Below are positions 8,224 through 17,052 of a stretch of 64,000 bases of DNA, in pieces. The first letter of the stretch is position 1; each line of letters begins with the position of its first letter. The stretch is from Cohaesibacter haloalkalitolerans (GTDB taxonomy: Bacteria > Pseudomonadota > Alphaproteobacteria > Rhizobiales > Cohaesibacteraceae). The translations under genes and the position numbers were made by a program. The stretch spans positions 124,001 to 188,000 of the forward strand of contig NZ_QNUM01000008.1 in NCBI RefSeq assembly GCF_003574655.1. The letters run 5' to 3'. The notes beneath the pieces were generated by a model, which worked only from the letters and a program-made list of their open reading frames with translations, searched no databases and was not told the DNA's origin.

Positions 8224-9258
8224 TTAGGCGAAGGAGAGCTGAACCTTCATGGATTTCTTGCGATCCCGGGCGACCTCGAAGGCGGATGCCGCATCGTCAA
8301 TCGGATAAGTGCCGGTCAGAATTGGTGTCAGATCAATCCGACCACTTCCGATCAATTCAACAGCCCAGGCAAATTCTTCATGGAAGCGAAATGCGCCGCG
8401 CACCTCTATTTCCTTCGAGACAATCATGTTCTGAGGGATGGTGACATTGCCGCCAAGGCCCAATTGCACCAGAACACCCGTCGGACGGATCATCTGATAG
8501 GCCGAGACCATGGCAGCCTGACTGCCAGAACACTCGATGACAACGTCAAACTGCCCCTTGCCTGCCTCATAGGCGGCTATTTTTTCAGGCTGAGCCGCAA
8601 TATTCACGGTGTCATCTGCGCCAAGCTGCTTGGCTTTTGCCAATGCTTCGTCAATCAGGTCTGTTACCACCACCTCCAGCGCACCATGCAGTTTTGCCGC
8701 CGCAACGACGAGAGCCCCAATGGGGCCACAACCGGTGACCAGCACCCGTTTGCCAATCAACGGGCCAGCGCGTCTGACCGCATGCAAGGCAACGGAAAAT
8801 GGCTCGGCACAAGCAGCCTGATGGACATTGGTGCCTTTGGGAAGAACGTGGCATTGCGATCCGAGGGCAACAAGCTGCTGGCTAAAGGCGCCCTGAATGT
8901 GCGGAAAAGGCATGGCGCTACCATAGAAACGCATGTTCATGCAGTGGTTGTACATTGCTTTGCGGCAATACTCACACTCCCCACATGGACGGCTCGGGCT
9001 GATTGCAACCAAATCGCCCGGCTTCGCATTCGTGACATCAGAACCAACTTCCAGAATGGTGCCCGCAACCTCATGGCCAAGTATCATGGGTTCCTTGATG
9101 CGCACGTCTCCAAAACCGCCATTGTTGTAGTAATGCAGGTCTGATCCGCAAATCCCGCCGGCACCAATTTTGATCAAGACTTCCCGGCTGCTCATGTCAG
9201 GCAGGCTGGCCTCTTCGATCCTGACATCCTTGGGCCCGTGGCAAACAACTGCTTTCAA
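8224..9258 (-). CDS. idnD: L-idonate 5-dehydrogenase, zinc MDR family
   Basis: The 344-residue protein is a zinc-dependent medium-chain alcohol dehydrogenase that in this family oxidises L-idonate to 5-keto-D-gluconate. Its catalytic domain shows GGICGSDLHYYNNGGFGDVR (catalytic zinc Cys) and ILGHEVAGTI (His-Glu). The structural-zinc loop is PCGECEYCRKAMYNHC. The NAD-binding domain has VLVTGCGPIGALVVAAAK. The start codon is TTG at 9258, supported by an AGGAGGAAGAA ribosome site directly upstream. It is divergent from idnO across a region with a gluconate-type operator. Sorbitol or other polyol dehydrogenase activity cannot be excluded, but the neighbours favour idonate. Confidence 0.88.
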   Translation of the reverse strand: MKAVVCHGPKDVRIEEASLPDMSSREVLIKIGAGGICGSDLHYYNNGGFGDVRIKEPMILGHEVAGTILEVGSDVTNAKPGDLVAISPSRPCGECEYCRKAMYNHCMNMRFYGSAMPFPHIQGAFSQQLVALGSQCHVLPKGTNVHQAACAEPFSVALHAVRRAGPLIGKRVLVTGCGPIGALVVAAAKLHGALEVVVTDLIDEALAKAKQLGADDTVNIAAQPEKIAAYEAGKGQFDVVIECSGSQAAMVSAYQMIRPTGVLVQLGLGGNVTIPQNMIVSKEIEVRGAFRFHEEFAWAVELIGSGRIDLTPILTGTYPIDDAASAFEVARDRKKSMKVQLSFA

Positions 9259-9428
9259 TTCTTCCTCCTGCTGCTCTTTCGTTAATCAGAGCATTGAAAA
9301 TAAAATAGAAAAGTCTTTTCCTTGCCATTATCAGTGATAGGGAGCGGCAAACATAACGACATGAATGCAGCTTTATATCACATAGCATGGACTTAGATTG
9401 ACCTTGACATCCACAAACCAGTAGTAGA

Positions 9429-9456
9429 TGTTATCGATAACAATAATGTTATCAAT
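9429..9456. promoter_or_regulatory. gluconate-repressor-type operator in the idnD-idnO divergent region
   Basis: TGTTATCGATAACA at 9429-9442 is a perfect 14-bp palindrome of the GntR/IdnR type. It is followed 4 bases later by a second partial site (TGTTATCAAT, 9447-9456). A TTGACA box at 9404-9409 lies upstream, so a bound repressor would cover the -10/start region of the idnO promoter. The match to the edd operator at 2520-2535 ties the two loci together. Confidence 0.8.
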
Positions 9457-9513
9457 GGGAGGTCAATATGCAAGTGTTTTCTGCATGGGCCGATAAGAGG
9501 AAAGGGAAGATCA

Positions 9514-10284
9514 GTGAATATCGATGAACTTTTTGGCTTGAAAGGACACCGTGCATTGGTGACTGGATCCGGGCAGGGCATCGGCTTCCAGCTGGCTTGC
9601 GGATTGGCAGAAGCTGGTGCAGAAATTATACTCAACGATATTGCCGAAGATCGCCTTGAAAACGCAGCTCAAAAACTGACCGATATGGGAGCAACCGTTT
9701 ACAAGCTGCCATTTGACGTAACCGACGCCAATCTGGTTGCCGAGAAGATCGACACCTTCGAAGCTGAAGTCGGCCCGATCGACATCCTGGTCAATAATGC
9801 TGGCATGCAATATCGCGCACCGCTGGAAGACTTTCCTGAAGACAAGTTTGATTTTCTGATGAAGCTCAATGTGAACTCTGTATTCTATGTCAGCAAGGCA
9901 GTCGGTAAACACATGATCGCGCGCAAGGCAGGCAAGATCGTCAATATCTGTTCCGTACAAACCGCTCTGGCAAGACCATCGATCGCACCCTATACCGGCT
10001 CAAAAGGCGCAGTTGCCAACCTGACAAAGGGAATGGCAACGGATTGGGCGCGTCATGGCTTGCAGATCAATGGGTTGGCTCCGGGCTATTTCAAGACCGA
10101 ACTGACCTCTGCCCTGGTCGCTGATGCCGACTTCACCGCTTGGCTCAGCAACCGCACACCGGCTGGCCGCTGGGGTGATGTCAGCGAACTGGTTGGAGCT
10201 TGCGTCTTCCTTAGCTCCAAAGCCTCATCTTTTGTGAATGGACACGTGCTTTATGTCGATGGCGGTATCACAGTTTCAGTCTAG
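9514..10284 (+). CDS. idnO: gluconate 5-dehydrogenase, SDR family
   Basis: The 256-residue short-chain dehydrogenase reduces 5-ketogluconate to D-gluconate, the step after IdnD. Family motifs are TGSGQGIG (residues 17-24, cofactor binding), NNAG in the fourth strand region, and the catalytic YTGSK. The start is GTG at 9514 with an AGGGAAGA ribosome site just upstream. The gene begins 72 bases past the operator and its 3' end contains the start of gntK, so the two are co-translated. It resembles IdnO/Ga5DH more than other SDRs, but sequence alone does not fix its sugar specificity. Confidence 0.88.
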   Translation: MNIDELFGLKGHRALVTGSGQGIGFQLACGLAEAGAEIILNDIAEDRLENAAQKLTDMGATVYKLPFDVTDANLVAEKIDTFEAEVGPIDILVNNAGMQYRAPLEDFPEDKFDFLMKLNVNSVFYVSKAVGKHMIARKAGKIVNICSVQTALARPSIAPYTGSKGAVANLTKGMATDWARHGLQINGLAPGYFKTELTSALVADADFTAWLSNRTPAGRWGDVSELVGACVFLSSKASSFVNGHVLYVDGGITVSV

Positions 10285-10801
10285 CGCTCTGCCGGTGATA
10301 ATCGTCATGGGCGTGTGTGGATGCGGCAAGTCATCGGTTGGCGAGGCTCTGGCCCAAAGACATGATTTGCCATTTCTGGATGCAGACGACTATCACCCCA
10401 AGGCCAATGTCGACAAAATGTCAAAAGGCATTGCCTTGCAGGATGATGATCGCTGGCCCTGGTTTGAAATTCTCTCCAGAGCGATTAACGAAAAGTCAGC
10501 CCAGTCTGGTAGCTGCGTGTGCGGTTGCTCGGCATTGAAACGTAGCTATCGCCGCTATTTGTCAGAACACATTGATCATCCGGTGCTCTTCGTCCATTTG
10601 CACGGCAACAAGGAGTTGCTGTTTGAGCGCATGTCCGCCCGCAAGGATCACTACATGCCTCCGAGCCTGTTGGAGAGCCAGTTGGCGACTTTGGAACAGC
10701 CCGAAAGCGATGAGAATGCGATTGTCGTTTCGATCGATCAAACCGTTTCAGACATCGTCGAAGAGACTGAGCGTGCCTTGACCCTCGACGCACGTGATTG
10801 A
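10259..10801 (+). CDS. gntK: gluconokinase, GntK/IdnK family
   Basis: The enzyme phosphorylates D-gluconate to 6-phosphogluconate with ATP, feeding Edd. The P-loop MGVCGCGKSSVG is near residues 17-28 of the 180-residue form. FLDADDYHPKANVDKMSKG, LQDDDRWPW and CSALKRSYRRYL follow in the family order, and the ARKDHYMPPSLLESQ segment closes the active site. An ATG at 10259 inside idnO (26-base overlap) gives the family length. The frame remains open to 10238. Overlap with idnO implies translational coupling. Confidence 0.92.
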   Translation: MAVSQFQSSALPVIIVMGVCGCGKSSVGEALAQRHDLPFLDADDYHPKANVDKMSKGIALQDDDRWPWFEILSRAINEKSAQSGSCVCGCSALKRSYRRYLSEHIDHPVLFVHLHGNKELLFERMSARKDHYMPPSLLESQLATLEQPESDENAIVVSIDQTVSDIVEETERALTLDARD

Positions 10802-11347
10802 TCTGGCCATCGTCGCCAAAACAAATTTCCGGGAAGGACGAGCTTCCCCTTCCCGGACGCGACGGCCTCAGAACGATCCCGGAATCGCACCTTTCCAGAC
10901 ATTCTTTGAATTGGCCGTTATGTCCCGGGCATCATTGTGCGGCTTCAGCCCGTCAGCCCGTTTCCGAAAAATGTCCAAGACTTTGCAAGACCTTACGGCA
11001 ACCATGATGCTTGTCAGGCCTGTTGCTTCTGCCATACCGTTGAACTGAAGCGTGTCTGACAGGAAAGATCGGGGTTTGAGGCTCTGGCAATTGCTAAAGG
11101 GCAGATCATGCCATCACCAACACTGAAGGCGGCGAGTAGGCGTCATGCGACCCGCCCAATATTTTCGCCCGTAGAATTGCCAGCTCCCCCCAAAAAATGC
11201 ACGGCATTGGACGCGAAAAGCCCTCAAAGCACCCCCCCCAAATACAATAGCTGACGATAAGATGGCGAGGTAAAAAGGATATCCCCATCCCCCAGATAAC
11301 ACAAAAGCCCTCGCAACTCAGTAAGTTGCGAGGGCTTTGGGTAGGAT
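10802..11347. other. gene-free stretch between gntK and tRNA-Glu
   Basis: No credible gene is present. The minus strand at 10868-11110 is open for about 75 codons without an initiation codon or recognised family, so a decayed gene is possible but unproven. A poly-C stretch lies near 11231-11240, and a tRNA terminator sits at the right end (11304-11338). The position at the 3' side of a tRNA is a usual place for integration scars, but I see no integrase or att repeat. Confidence 0.5.
11304..11338 (-). terminator. terminator of tRNA-Glu
   Basis: A perfect 15-bp stem (AAAGCCCTCGCAACT and complement) surrounds the loop CAGTA, just downstream of the minus-strand tRNA. The T-tract on the minus strand is short (TTTTG). 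Confidence 0.8.
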
Positions 11348-11422
11348 TGGTACGCCCTACGGGACTCGAACCCGTGTTACCGCCGTGAAAGGGCGGCGTC
11401 CTAACCGCTAGACGAAGGGCGC
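11348..11422 (-). tRNA. tRNA-Glu (TTC anticodon)
   Basis: The minus strand folds as a 75-base tRNA with the 3' CCA encoded. The acceptor arm is GCGCCCT paired with AGGGCGT, the anticodon arm is GCCGCCCTTTCACGGCGGT with TTC, and the T arm carries GGTTCGAGTCC. Genomic CCA and the following hairpin support a single-gene transcript. Confidence 0.96.
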
Positions 11423-11498
11423 TTAGCAATCGGTGAGGCGGTTTATAGAAAGCTTTGTCTCAAAGCGCAAGAGACGAATTTGACGAATCTGTGAATAT

Positions 11499-11873
11499 TC
11501 AGTCGGCCTGTGGAATAAACTCGATCCGACGTGTCACTGCACCGGATTTCTTGTCCACGACCATCAGCGATGTCATGTCATTGCCGTCCACCAGAAGATA
11601 AACCGTGCCGTTTTCGACAAGCATCGAGCGGATGCTCTCGCCAGCCTTCAGTTGATTGCCCGTTGCCACCACATTGGCTTGACCATTTCCGCCACTTTCA
11701 TTATTGGCTACGCTCTTGTAAACAATAACTCCAAGAATGGAAAAGATGCCAAGACCCATGATGAGAATGGAAGAGACGACCATCATGCGTATCTTGCGCT
11801 GAACATCCAGCATTTCCGGGCTCTGAAAGGACTCATCGCCGGGCATTTGTTCGTCGTTGTTTTGTTGCACCAT
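11499..11873 (-). CDS. small single-pass inner-membrane protein of unknown function
   Basis: The 124-residue protein has a polar N-terminus (1-28) and one hydrophobic helix (about 31-53, MVVSSILIMGLGIFSILGVI). A C-terminal domain of about 60 residues rich in beta-type sequence (TVYLLVDGNDMTSLMVVDKK) follows. Short membrane proteins of this layout sit next to rluD in other alphaproteobacteria and some are catalogued as DUF6476. I recall this but cannot confirm that this gene belongs there. Its ATG shares the four bases CATG with the start of rluD on the other strand, so each gene's upstream region lies inside the other. Function is not known. Confidence 0.75.
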   Translation of the reverse strand: MVQQNNDEQMPGDESFQSPEMLDVQRKIRMMVVSSILIMGLGIFSILGVIVYKSVANNESGGNGQANVVATGNQLKAGESIRSMLVENGTVYLLVDGNDMTSLMVVDKKSGAVTRRIEFIPQAD

Positions 11874-12906
11874 GTCTGACTCTACTTCTGCTAGTGAAAA
11901 TGAAATCCTGACTTTCGATGTCGATGAAGCCGATGCCGGAAAGCGCCTGGACGCCTATATTGCTGAAAAGGAAGACCGCCACTCCCGCTCCCGCCTCAAA
12001 AGCCTGATCAAGGAAGGCCAGGTTTCCATTGCCCGCCCGGATCAGCCGGAGCGGACGATACTGGAGCCGAACCAGCGGGTCAATGTGGGGGATCGTATAA
12101 CGCTCACCCTGCCCCCACCCGAAGATCCGACGCCAGTGGGCGAGGACATCCCGCTTGAGGTCATCTACGAGGATGACGAGCTGATTGTCATCAACAAGCC
12201 AGCCGGCCTTGTCGTTCACCCTGCGGCTGGCAACTGGACCGGCACGCTGGTCAACGCCCTTATCCATCACTGCGGCGACAGCCTCTCGGGCATTGGCGGC
12301 GTCAAGCGCCCCGGCATCGTCCACCGGTTGGACAAGGAAACCTCGGGACTGCTGGTGGTTGCCAAGACAGACGCCGCCCACAAGGGCCTCAGCGACCAGT
12401 TTGCCGACCACGGACGCTCCGGGCCGCTGGTTCGTGCCTATCAGGCTCTCGTCTGGGGCCAGCTCAAGAGCAAGAAGGGCACCATCGACACCCAGATCGG
12501 CCGCTCCCAGCACAATCGCCTCAAGCAGAAGGTGCTCAAGAATGGCGGCCGTCAGGCCATCACCCATTATCGGGTGCTGGAGGAATTCGCCTCGGAAGGT
12601 GAAGTGCTGGCCTCGCTGGTCGAATGTCGTCTGGAAACGGGGCGCACCCATCAGATCCGTGTACACATGGCCCACATCGGTCACCCGCTCATTGGCGACC
12701 CGGAATATGGTCAGGGCTTCAAGTCCAAACTCAACAAACTGCCGGACACGCTGGCACGCCATATCGAAAAGAGAAAGCGACAGGCATTGCACGCCGGTCT
12801 GCTCGGCTTCGCCCACCCCATTACGGGTGAAACCATGACATTTCTGAGCGAAATGCCGAAAGATTTACAAAATGTAATGAAAGCATTGAAAAAAATGTCG
12901 AATTAA
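11872..12906 (+). CDS. rluD: 23S rRNA pseudouridine synthase, RluD-like
   Basis: The 344-residue enzyme converts specific uridines of 23S rRNA helix 69 to pseudouridine in E. coli. It begins with an S4-like RNA-binding domain (about residues 15-75, DAGKRLDAYIAEKEDRHSRS). The RluA/RluD catalytic domain follows, with HRLDKETSGLLVVAKT containing the catalytic aspartate, and the C-terminal GRTHQIRVHMAHIGHPLIGD. The start at 11872 overlaps the divergent gene's ATG. A TTG at 11857 is a possible upstream start. RluC- or RluA-type site specificity cannot be excluded from sequence. Confidence 0.9.
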   Translation: MSDSTSASENEILTFDVDEADAGKRLDAYIAEKEDRHSRSRLKSLIKEGQVSIARPDQPERTILEPNQRVNVGDRITLTLPPPEDPTPVGEDIPLEVIYEDDELIVINKPAGLVVHPAAGNWTGTLVNALIHHCGDSLSGIGGVKRPGIVHRLDKETSGLLVVAKTDAAHKGLSDQFADHGRSGPLVRAYQALVWGQLKSKKGTIDTQIGRSQHNRLKQKVLKNGGRQAITHYRVLEEFASEGEVLASLVECRLETGRTHQIRVHMAHIGHPLIGDPEYGQGFKSKLNKLPDTLARHIEKRKRQALHAGLLGFAHPITGETMTFLSEMPKDLQNVMKALKKMSN

Positions 12907-13017
12907 TCGAGTTAAGGCCCTGTAATTGTCGTAATTCTGTCTATATTGGGTATGTCCGCAGGCCTCCCGGCTGCGCAACTCGTCCTGCCGCATTGGGGGA
13001 TAAGAGGAGTAATTCAT

Positions 13018-13908
13018 ATGGCTAAAGATTCTTCAGGTAATGTTCCAGTGCTCTCCTCGGAAGGAGGATTGAGCCGGTATCTTAACGAAATCCGACGTTT
13101 TCCCATGCTTGAGCCGCAGGAAGAATACATGCTGGCCAAGCGTTACACCGATTATGGCGACAAGAATGCCGCCCACAAACTGGTGACCAGCCATTTGCGT
13201 CTGGTGGCCAAGATTGCCATGGGCTATCGCGGCTATGGTCTTCCCGTCAGTGAAGTCGTCTCCGAAGGCAACGTCGGCCTGATGCAGGCCGTCAAGCGCT
13301 TTGACGCAGACAAGGGCTTCCGCCTTGCCACCTATGCCATGTGGTGGATTCGCGCCTCCATTCAGGAATATATCCTGCGTTCCTGGTCCCTCGTCAAAAT
13401 GGGCACCACCGCCAACCAGAAACGCCTGTTTTTCAACCTGCGCAAGGTCAAGGGTCAGATTCAGGCGCTGGAAGACGGCGACCTCAAACCCGATCAGGTC
13501 GACTATATCGCCGAGAAGCTCGGGGTCAGCAACGAGGAAGTCATCTCCATGAACCGTCGCCTGTCGGGCGACGCCTCCCTGAACGCCCCACTCAAAGCCG
13601 ACGGAGAAAGCGGACAGTGGCAGGACTGGCTGGTGGATGACAGCGACAGTCAGGAAACCGTTCTGGCCGACAAGGAAGAATATGATCACCGCATGGGTCT
13701 CCTGACCAACGCGCTGGATGTTCTCAACGACCGCGAACGGCGCATTTTCGAAGCCCGCCGTCTGGCAGAAAAGCCGGCAACCCTTGAAGAGCTGTCCGAA
13801 GAATTCAACGTCAGCCGCGAACGCATTCGTCAGATCGAGGTCCGCGCCTTCGAGAAGGTGCAGAAAGAGGTTCAGGACGCCGCTGCAAAAGCGCTCGAAG
13901 ACGCCTGA
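13018..13908 (+). CDS. rpoH: RNA polymerase heat-shock sigma factor RpoH
   Basis: The 296-residue sigma-32 directs transcription of chaperone and protease genes. Region 2 is visible as HKLVTSHLRLVAKIAMGYRG and VSEGNVGLMQAVKRFDADKG, then LATYAMWWIRASIQEYILRS. The RpoH box follows in QKRLFFNLRKVKGQI. Region 4.2 helix-turn-helix is LEELSEEFNVSRERIRQIEV near the end. An in-frame ATG upstream at 12946 is rejected, because the ATG at 13018 has a GAGGAG ribosome site and gives the family N-terminus. FtsH, the protease that degrades RpoH in other proteobacteria, is encoded at 24633-26561. Confidence 0.96.
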   Translation: MAKDSSGNVPVLSSEGGLSRYLNEIRRFPMLEPQEEYMLAKRYTDYGDKNAAHKLVTSHLRLVAKIAMGYRGYGLPVSEVVSEGNVGLMQAVKRFDADKGFRLATYAMWWIRASIQEYILRSWSLVKMGTTANQKRLFFNLRKVKGQIQALEDGDLKPDQVDYIAEKLGVSNEEVISMNRRLSGDASLNAPLKADGESGQWQDWLVDDSDSQETVLADKEEYDHRMGLLTNALDVLNDRERRIFEARRLAEKPATLEELSEEFNVSRERIRQIEVRAFEKVQKEVQDAAAKALEDA

Positions 13909-13960
13909 TCTCTTCCCTCTCCAAGCGACAAGCAACGCTTGCCATCTCACTATCCCATTT

Positions 13961-13998
13961 AAAAAGCCTGCCGCAGGACATCCTGCAGCAGGCTTTTT
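13961..13998. terminator. bidirectional terminator after rpoH
   Basis: AAAAAGCCTGC (13961-13971) pairs with GCAGGCTTTTT (13988-13998), and an inner GCAGGA/TCCTGC stem extends it after one C-A mismatch. It serves rpoH and the convergent gene at 14088-15677. Confidence 0.93.
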
Positions 13999-14087
13999 GG
14001 TATCACAGTCCAATTTGCCTTCGCCTTCAAGGCTTGCGCGGTAGCCGGGATCGGCTTTCCGCGTCGAGGCAGGCCACTACTTGTCCA

Positions 14088-15677
14088 TTACTGGCCAGTC
14101 CAGGCCGCGATGGCATCAGAGATCACCTTGTCGCCAGCATCGCCCTTCTCCAGCGTCAGGATCGCACGGCGCCCCGACTGATACTGGATGGGAATATCGA
14201 TCCAGCCGCGAAGGTGCAACAGTTCAAGGTTATACCGCTCTTCCCGCTCGCCGGACGTAAGGGCAACCCAGTGCAGATCATCGGCGATGCGGATGGCCGC
14301 CCCGACAAGTCCTTCACCACGGCTCTGTTCCGTCGGCTTGAGAATAAGGCCCGGAATCTTGACAATGGCCCGGGTCGGATCCCCATCCGAGCGAGAGGCA
14401 GAAATTTCGATGAGGTGAGAGGCTGGCAATTCAGCGTCCAGATTCTTCTTGATGGTAATGTCAAAGCTCATGCTCCGATCCGGGATCGTTGCATCAATCC
14501 GCACAACCGCATCATCGCCGGAACCTTCCAGCTTCCAGACCACTTCGCCACCACTGGCCGAGCCCGGTTCTCCATCGCTGCCTGGTTCCTCGTAAAGGAT
14601 AGACCGCTGGGCCACCGGAACACTGGCGTTGTTGGCGCCAGTATCGTCAGCCGCAGTGGCATTTGCGGCGGTATCAGCAGGGGCAGCCGGAGCCGTCGCC
14701 GCATCAGCAGCGGCACCATCATCGGCAGCAGCACTATCGCCTGTTGCGGGTGGTGCCACCGTAATGGTTCTGACTGACTTGGCTTCCATGTCGGAAGCTG
14801 TGCCGTTCTGGCCGGGTTCGGTTTTGCCGATAGCCTGATCGGCACCAGCTTGGGTTTCGATCCGTGTGGTTACTGTCTCGGAGCCGGACGACAGGAAGGC
14901 ATCCCTGTTGGCATAGAGCAGGTAGCCACTGCCCGCCAGAACACCAATCACAATGAGCACAATGGCGATCATGCCGAACTTCGGCTTTGTCACCCCTTCG
15001 CCATCATCGTCGGATGCATAGCCGGGGCGTTCGGAAACGCCTTCTTCAATACTGGGGCGCTTGTAGGTTTTCGACTGGGACACGACCGCGTCGCCAAGCG
15101 TTGGCTCGATACGGGCAGCCTCGCCACTGTCGCGCTCATCGCCGACAGCATCGGCAGCATCCCGCGCCTTGTTGACCGCCTTCTTGCTGGCTTCTCCCAG
15201 CGCATTGGCGTCACGCACGGCATTCTTGAGCACGTCCTGCCCGGCCCGGCGCACGACCTTGTCGGAAGACGACCGCGGCTCCGGCGGCTCGGATTTTGGC
15301 CGCTCCTTGGGAGCCGATGGCGCAACAGGGGCCACCTGTGTGGCAACTGCGGGCACAACCGCTTCAGCCCGGGCAGCGGGCGCGGCGTCCTGAACAGGCC
15401 CGCGCCCTGCATGTGTTTCTTCAGAGCCCGCAGAGACCTGAGCCGGTTCGGCAGCCTTTTCGCTGCTCTCGCTCAAATCCCGCTCGACGGCCCTGATCGC
15501 CTCCTCCAGCGCCATGCGCTGTTTGGAGATATCGGCTGGGGCCAATGGCGGATCCATATTCTGAAGCTTTGTCAAAAGCGCCTTGCGCGCCTTGTCGTAG
15601 ATCGTCTGGCGCTGTTCCCGTGATTGGGACGGCACCGCCTCTACAGCCCGCTTCAAAATTGCGTAATAGTCCGCCAT
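14088..15677 (-). CDS. conserved alphaproteobacterial membrane protein, function unknown
   Basis: The 529-residue protein has three parts. An N-terminal helical domain (1-70, ADYYAILKRAVEAVPSQSRE) recalls a domain common in Rhizobiales proteins. A long linker rich in Ala, Glu, Pro and Ser (about 70-230) follows, then one transmembrane helix at about 232-255 (MIAIVLIVIGVLAGSGYLLY). After a second Ala/Asp-rich linker comes a compact C-terminal domain (about 355-529), beginning VVWKLEGSGDDAVVRI and ending LEKGDAGDKVISDAI, which should be periplasmic. I recognise no enzymatic motif. It lies downstream of purA in the same direction, 79 bases away, and may be co-transcribed. Confidence 0.85.
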   Translation of the reverse strand: MADYYAILKRAVEAVPSQSREQRQTIYDKARKALLTKLQNMDPPLAPADISKQRMALEEAIRAVERDLSESSEKAAEPAQVSAGSEETHAGRGPVQDAAPAARAEAVVPAVATQVAPVAPSAPKERPKSEPPEPRSSSDKVVRRAGQDVLKNAVRDANALGEASKKAVNKARDAADAVGDERDSGEAARIEPTLGDAVVSQSKTYKRPSIEEGVSERPGYASDDDGEGVTKPKFGMIAIVLIVIGVLAGSGYLLYANRDAFLSSGSETVTTRIETQAGADQAIGKTEPGQNGTASDMEAKSVRTITVAPPATGDSAAADDGAAADAATAPAAPADTAANATAADDTGANNASVPVAQRSILYEEPGSDGEPGSASGGEVVWKLEGSGDDAVVRIDATIPDRSMSFDITIKKNLDAELPASHLIEISASRSDGDPTRAIVKIPGLILKPTEQSRGEGLVGAAIRIADDLHWVALTSGEREERYNLELLHLRGWIDIPIQYQSGRRAILTLEKGDAGDKVISDAIAAWTGQ

Positions 15678-15756
15678 TTCCTATTCCATTTGCTTGTCCG
15701 CCGGAACCATCTGAACACAAAAGATCGCACCAACCAAGACAATAGGCAACCCCATG

Positions 15757-17052
15757 CTAGTCTTGATACGGATCCTGCACGAGAATCGTGTCTTCACGTT
15801 CCGGACTGGTCGAGAGCAGAGCAACCGGCGCGCCGATCAACTCTTCAACATGACGGACATATTTGACTGCCTGCGCCGGAAGATCCTTCCAGCTACGAGC
15901 GCCCGCCGTTGATTCCGACCAGCCTTCAAGAGTCTCATAAATCGGTTCCACCCGAGCCTGAGCCCCCTGCGAAGCAGGCAGATAATCGATTCGTTCTCCA
16001 TCCAGCATATAGCCGACGCATATCTTGATTTCTTCCAGCCCGTCAAGCACATCCAGTTTGGTCAGGGCAATACCGGTGATGCCGGAGGTGCAAACGGTCT
16101 GGCGAACCAGCACCGCGTCGAACCAGCCACAGCGGCGTTTACGACCGGTGACAACACCATATTCATGGCCCTTTTCACCAAGGAAGGCCCCGACTTCGTC
16201 AAACAGCTCTGTCGGGAACGGCCCTTCGCCAACACGCGTTGTGTAGGCCTTGGTGATACCCAGAACGTAGTTGAGTGCTGAAGGCCCGATGCCAGAACCG
16301 GCAGCTGCCTGACCGGCAGAGGTGTGCGAGGAGGTCACGAACGGATAGGTGCCGTGATCCACGTCGAGCAGAGCGCCCTGCGCTCCTTCGAACAGGATCC
16401 GTTTGCCAGCCTTGCGCGCCTGGTCGAGAAGACGCCAGCTCTGGTCCATGAACGGCAGCACCTGGTCGGCAACGCTCATCAGTTCCTCGAAGATGTCTTC
16501 ACGCTTGATTTCTTCCACACCGAGACCACGGCGCAGCGGGTTGTGGTGAGCAAGCAGACGGTCAATCTTCGCAGGCAGCGTATCAGGATCGGCAAGATCC
16601 ATCACGCGCACGGCACGACGGCCAACCTTGTCTTCATATGCAGGGCCAATGCCGCGCTTGGTGGTGCCGATCTTGGTACCGGCAGAAGCGGCTTCCTCGC
16701 GCATCGCATCGAGTTCACGGTGCAGCGACAGAATGAGGGTGGCATTTTCGGCAATGCGCAGATTGTCGCGGGAAACCTTGACGCCCTGATCGCCCAGACG
16801 AGCGATTTCGGCGACCAGCGCATGAGGATCGAGCACAACGCCGTTGCCGATCACACCCATGGTGCCGGGACGGACCACACCGGACGGCAGAAGGCTGAGC
16901 TTGTAGCTGACACCATCGATCACCAGCGTGTGGCCAGCGTTATGGCCGCCCTGAAAGCGCACCACGATATCGGCTCGCTCCGACAACCAGTCTACAATCT
17001 TGCCTTTTCCCTCGTCGCCCCACTGCGACCCGACGACCACAACATTTGCCAT
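15757..17052 (-). CDS. purA: adenylosuccinate synthetase
   Basis: The enzyme joins IMP and aspartate using GTP, the first committed step from IMP to AMP. The 431-residue product starts with [20 protein letters not shown] (GTP loop and catalytic Asp) and [10 protein letters not shown] (His). It continues with [20 protein letters not shown], the switch loop, and [19 protein letters not shown]. An upstream ATG at 17109 is rejected in favour of 17052, which has a GGAG site and the standard N-terminus. Confidence 0.97.
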   Translation of the reverse strand: MANVVVVGSQWGDEGKGKIVDWLSERADIVVRFQGGHNAGHTLVIDGVSYKLSLLPSGVVRPGTMGVIGNGVVLDPHALVAEIARLGDQGVKVSRDNLRIAENATLILSLHRELDAMREEAASAGTKIGTTKRGIGPAYEDKVGRRAVRVMDLADPDTLPAKIDRLLAHHNPLRRGLGVEEIKREDIFEELMSVADQVLPFMDQSWRLLDQARKAGKRILFEGAQGALLDVDHGTYPFVTSSHTSAGQAAAGSGIGPSALNYVLGITKAYTTRVGEGPFPTELFDEVGAFLGEKGHEYGVVTGRKRRCGWFDAVLVRQTVCTSGITGIALTKLDVLDGLEEIKICVGYMLDGERIDYLPASQGAQARVEPIYETLEGWSESTAGARSWKDLPAQAVKYVRHVEELIGAPVALLSTSPEREDTILVQDPYQD

